Of a stretch of 64,000 nt of DNA, positions 63,303-64,000 are shown piece after piece. Position numbers and translations under genes: made by a program. Within the stretch, counting starts at the first letter, position 1. The number at the start of each line of letters is the position of its first letter. The notes beneath the pieces were generated by a model. That model saw nothing but the letters and a program-made list of their open reading frames with translations, was not told the origin of the DNA and ran no database searches. The stretch is from Williamsia sterculiae (lineage in GTDB: Bacteria; Actinomycetota; Actinomycetes; Mycobacteriales; Mycobacteriaceae), in contig NZ_FTNT01000014.1 in the NCBI RefSeq assembly GCF_900156495.1, positions 62,001 through 126,000 of the forward strand, given 5' to 3'.

Positions 63303-63390
63303 GGAAGCGTGGCAGAGCGGCCGAATGCACTCGCCTTGAAAGCGAGCGTGGGTAAAACCACCGGGGGTTCAAATCCCTCCGCTTCCGCCA
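63303..63390 (+). tRNA. tRNA-Ser (anticodon UGA)
   Basis: 88 nt with GGAAGCG acceptor arm pairing with CGCTTCC, anticodon loop CTTGAAA (TGA), a long variable arm typical of serine tRNA, the GGTTCAAATCC T-arm, and an encoded CCA end. It is followed directly by an integrase gene, so its 3' part is the probable attachment site. Confidence 0.95.
63361..63390 (+). other. Probable attachment site core (att) in the tRNA-Ser 3' end
   Basis: The 3' end of the tRNA gene lies 39 nt from the stop codon of a tyrosine integrase on the opposite strand. Elements of this type recombine at tRNA 3' ends and restore the gene. The exact crossover sequence cannot be fixed because the other end is outside the window. 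Confidence 0.5.
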
Positions 63391-63429
63391 GAGTGAAAGT
63401 GGTGTCTGTGCAGGTCAGAGAGTTTCTGG

Positions 63430-64000
63430 CTAGCCAGTAGGTGGAGGGGTCGGGGCCGCTGCCCACGTTTTGCCCACACTCGCCGTCGATGCGGCGTGAT
63501 GCAGAGCGATTCCGACGGCGTCGAGATCGTCGTCGAACAGGTCGCTGTAGACATCGAGGGTCATCGCCGCGGACGCGTGCCCGAGCATCCGCTGCAGCGC
63601 CTTGATGTTGACGCCGGCGGACACCGCGAGGCTCGCAGAGGTGTGCCTGAGGTCGTGGATCGTGACCCGGGGGACACCGGACCGCTCGACGGCGCCCGCG
63701 AACCACCCGGAGATCGACACCGGCCGCTTCAGGTGTCGCCCGTGCCCGTCATCGAACAGCAGTGCCGTCGTCTCCTTGTCGCGGATCACCGCGGCCAGCT
63801 CGAACACCAGGAACTCGGGGACCGACACCGAACGCGACTCGCCGGACTTCGGAGTCCCCACGATCGTCACCTGATCGACCTGGACGGCGTTCTCGACGAC
63901 GGTGATGCGCTTCCGCCGCAGATCCACGTGCTCGGCGCGTAACGCGATCGCCTCACCCCACCGCAGACCCGTGTAGGCCAACAACCGGACCAGCGTCGGA
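63430..64000 (-). CDS. Tyrosine recombinase/integrase (5' end outside window)
   Basis: C-terminal catalytic domain; the frame continues off the right edge (PTLVRLLAYTGLRWGE). All catalytic residues visible: Arg in TGLRWGE, His-x-x-Arg in IHDLRHTSASL, His in MLGHASAAMT, and the Tyr nucleophile in TLDVYSDLF. A phage- or ICE-type integrase next to a tRNA gene. It marks the left boundary of an integrated element lying beyond 64000. Confidence 0.92.
   Translation of the reverse strand, partial: PTLVRLLAYTGLRWGEAIALRAEHVDLRRKRITVVENAVQVDQVTIVGTPKSGESRSVSVPEFLVFELAAVIRDKETTALLFDDGHGRHLKRPVSISGWFAGAVERSGVPRVTIHDLRHTSASLAVSAGVNIKALQRMLGHASAAMTLDVYSDLFDDDLDAVGIALHHAASTASVGKTWAAAPTPPPTG

Overview
The window is high-GC actinobacterial DNA from a mycolic-acid-producing bacterium (order Mycobacteriales). 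It encodes the arabinogalactan/lipoarabinomannan machinery: three tandem Emb arabinosyltransferases, AftA, DprE1/DprE2, a GtrA/Rv3789-type protein, GlfT1, GlfT2 and the Wzm/Wzt galactan exporter. It also encodes the proteasome activator Bpa. Gene content and order resemble the Mycobacterium tuberculosis Rv3777-Rv3795 block, but with rearrangements and insertions. Genus is an inference; Gordonia or a close relative fits best.

Layout. (1) 1-7.2 kb: the 3' part of an Rhs/YD-repeat polymorphic toxin with an RNase A-like C-terminal domain, its CdiI-type immunity gene, the tail of a displaced second toxin with its own immunity gene, a third immunity-like gene, and a NERD-helicase. Base composition falls in the toxin/immunity part, suggesting cassette exchange. 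(2) 7.2-14.2 kb: an accessory run with a YdhK lipoprotein/permease pair behind a CsoR-like operator, a DUF1275 membrane protein, a TY-Chap-like protein, a ClC transporter and a 13E12/HNH protein. (3) 14.4-17.2 kb: a compact type VII secretion toxin operon on the minus strand (two WXG100 partners, a TNT-domain toxin, a putative immunity gene). (4) 17.4-21.3 kb: MHS transporter, alpha/beta hydrolase, Dps, two small proteins. (5) 21.4-27 kb: a cyclic-di-GMP cluster (degenerate EAL-DICT, PAS-GGDEF, membrane GGDEF-EAL) and an Rv2578c-like radical SAM protein. (6) 27-49.8 kb: the arabinan region, with embC-embA-embB separated from dprE1-dprE2-aftA by aroQ, a PAP2 protein, a GT-C-like membrane protein, msrB-msrA and a metallo-hydrolase coupled to aftA. 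(7) 49.9-60.4 kb: a 39-residue ORF, an ABC half-transporter, glfT2, a GT-C glycosyltransferase, an acyl-CoA carboxylase beta subunit, then glfT1, wzt, wzm and bpa on the minus strand. (8) 60.4-64 kb: a cysteine-desulfurase-like protein without its PLP lysine, a quinone oxidoreductase, a MarR regulator, tRNA-Ser(UGA), and the end of a tyrosine integrase marking one edge of an integrated element that runs off the right of the window.

How the genes work together. DprE1/DprE2 make the arabinofuranose donor, AftA primes galactan with arabinose, and EmbC/A/B extend arabinan. GlfT1/GlfT2 build galactan and Wzm/Wzt export it. Several of these genes carry TANNNT -10 elements 6-8 nt from their start codons, suggesting leaderless transcription. 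The most unusual sequence structure is a pair of intergenic arrays with an exact 21-nt period (27011-27157 and 47871-48002). Each flips orientation partway and sits between convergent genes, ending on a minus-strand stop codon.
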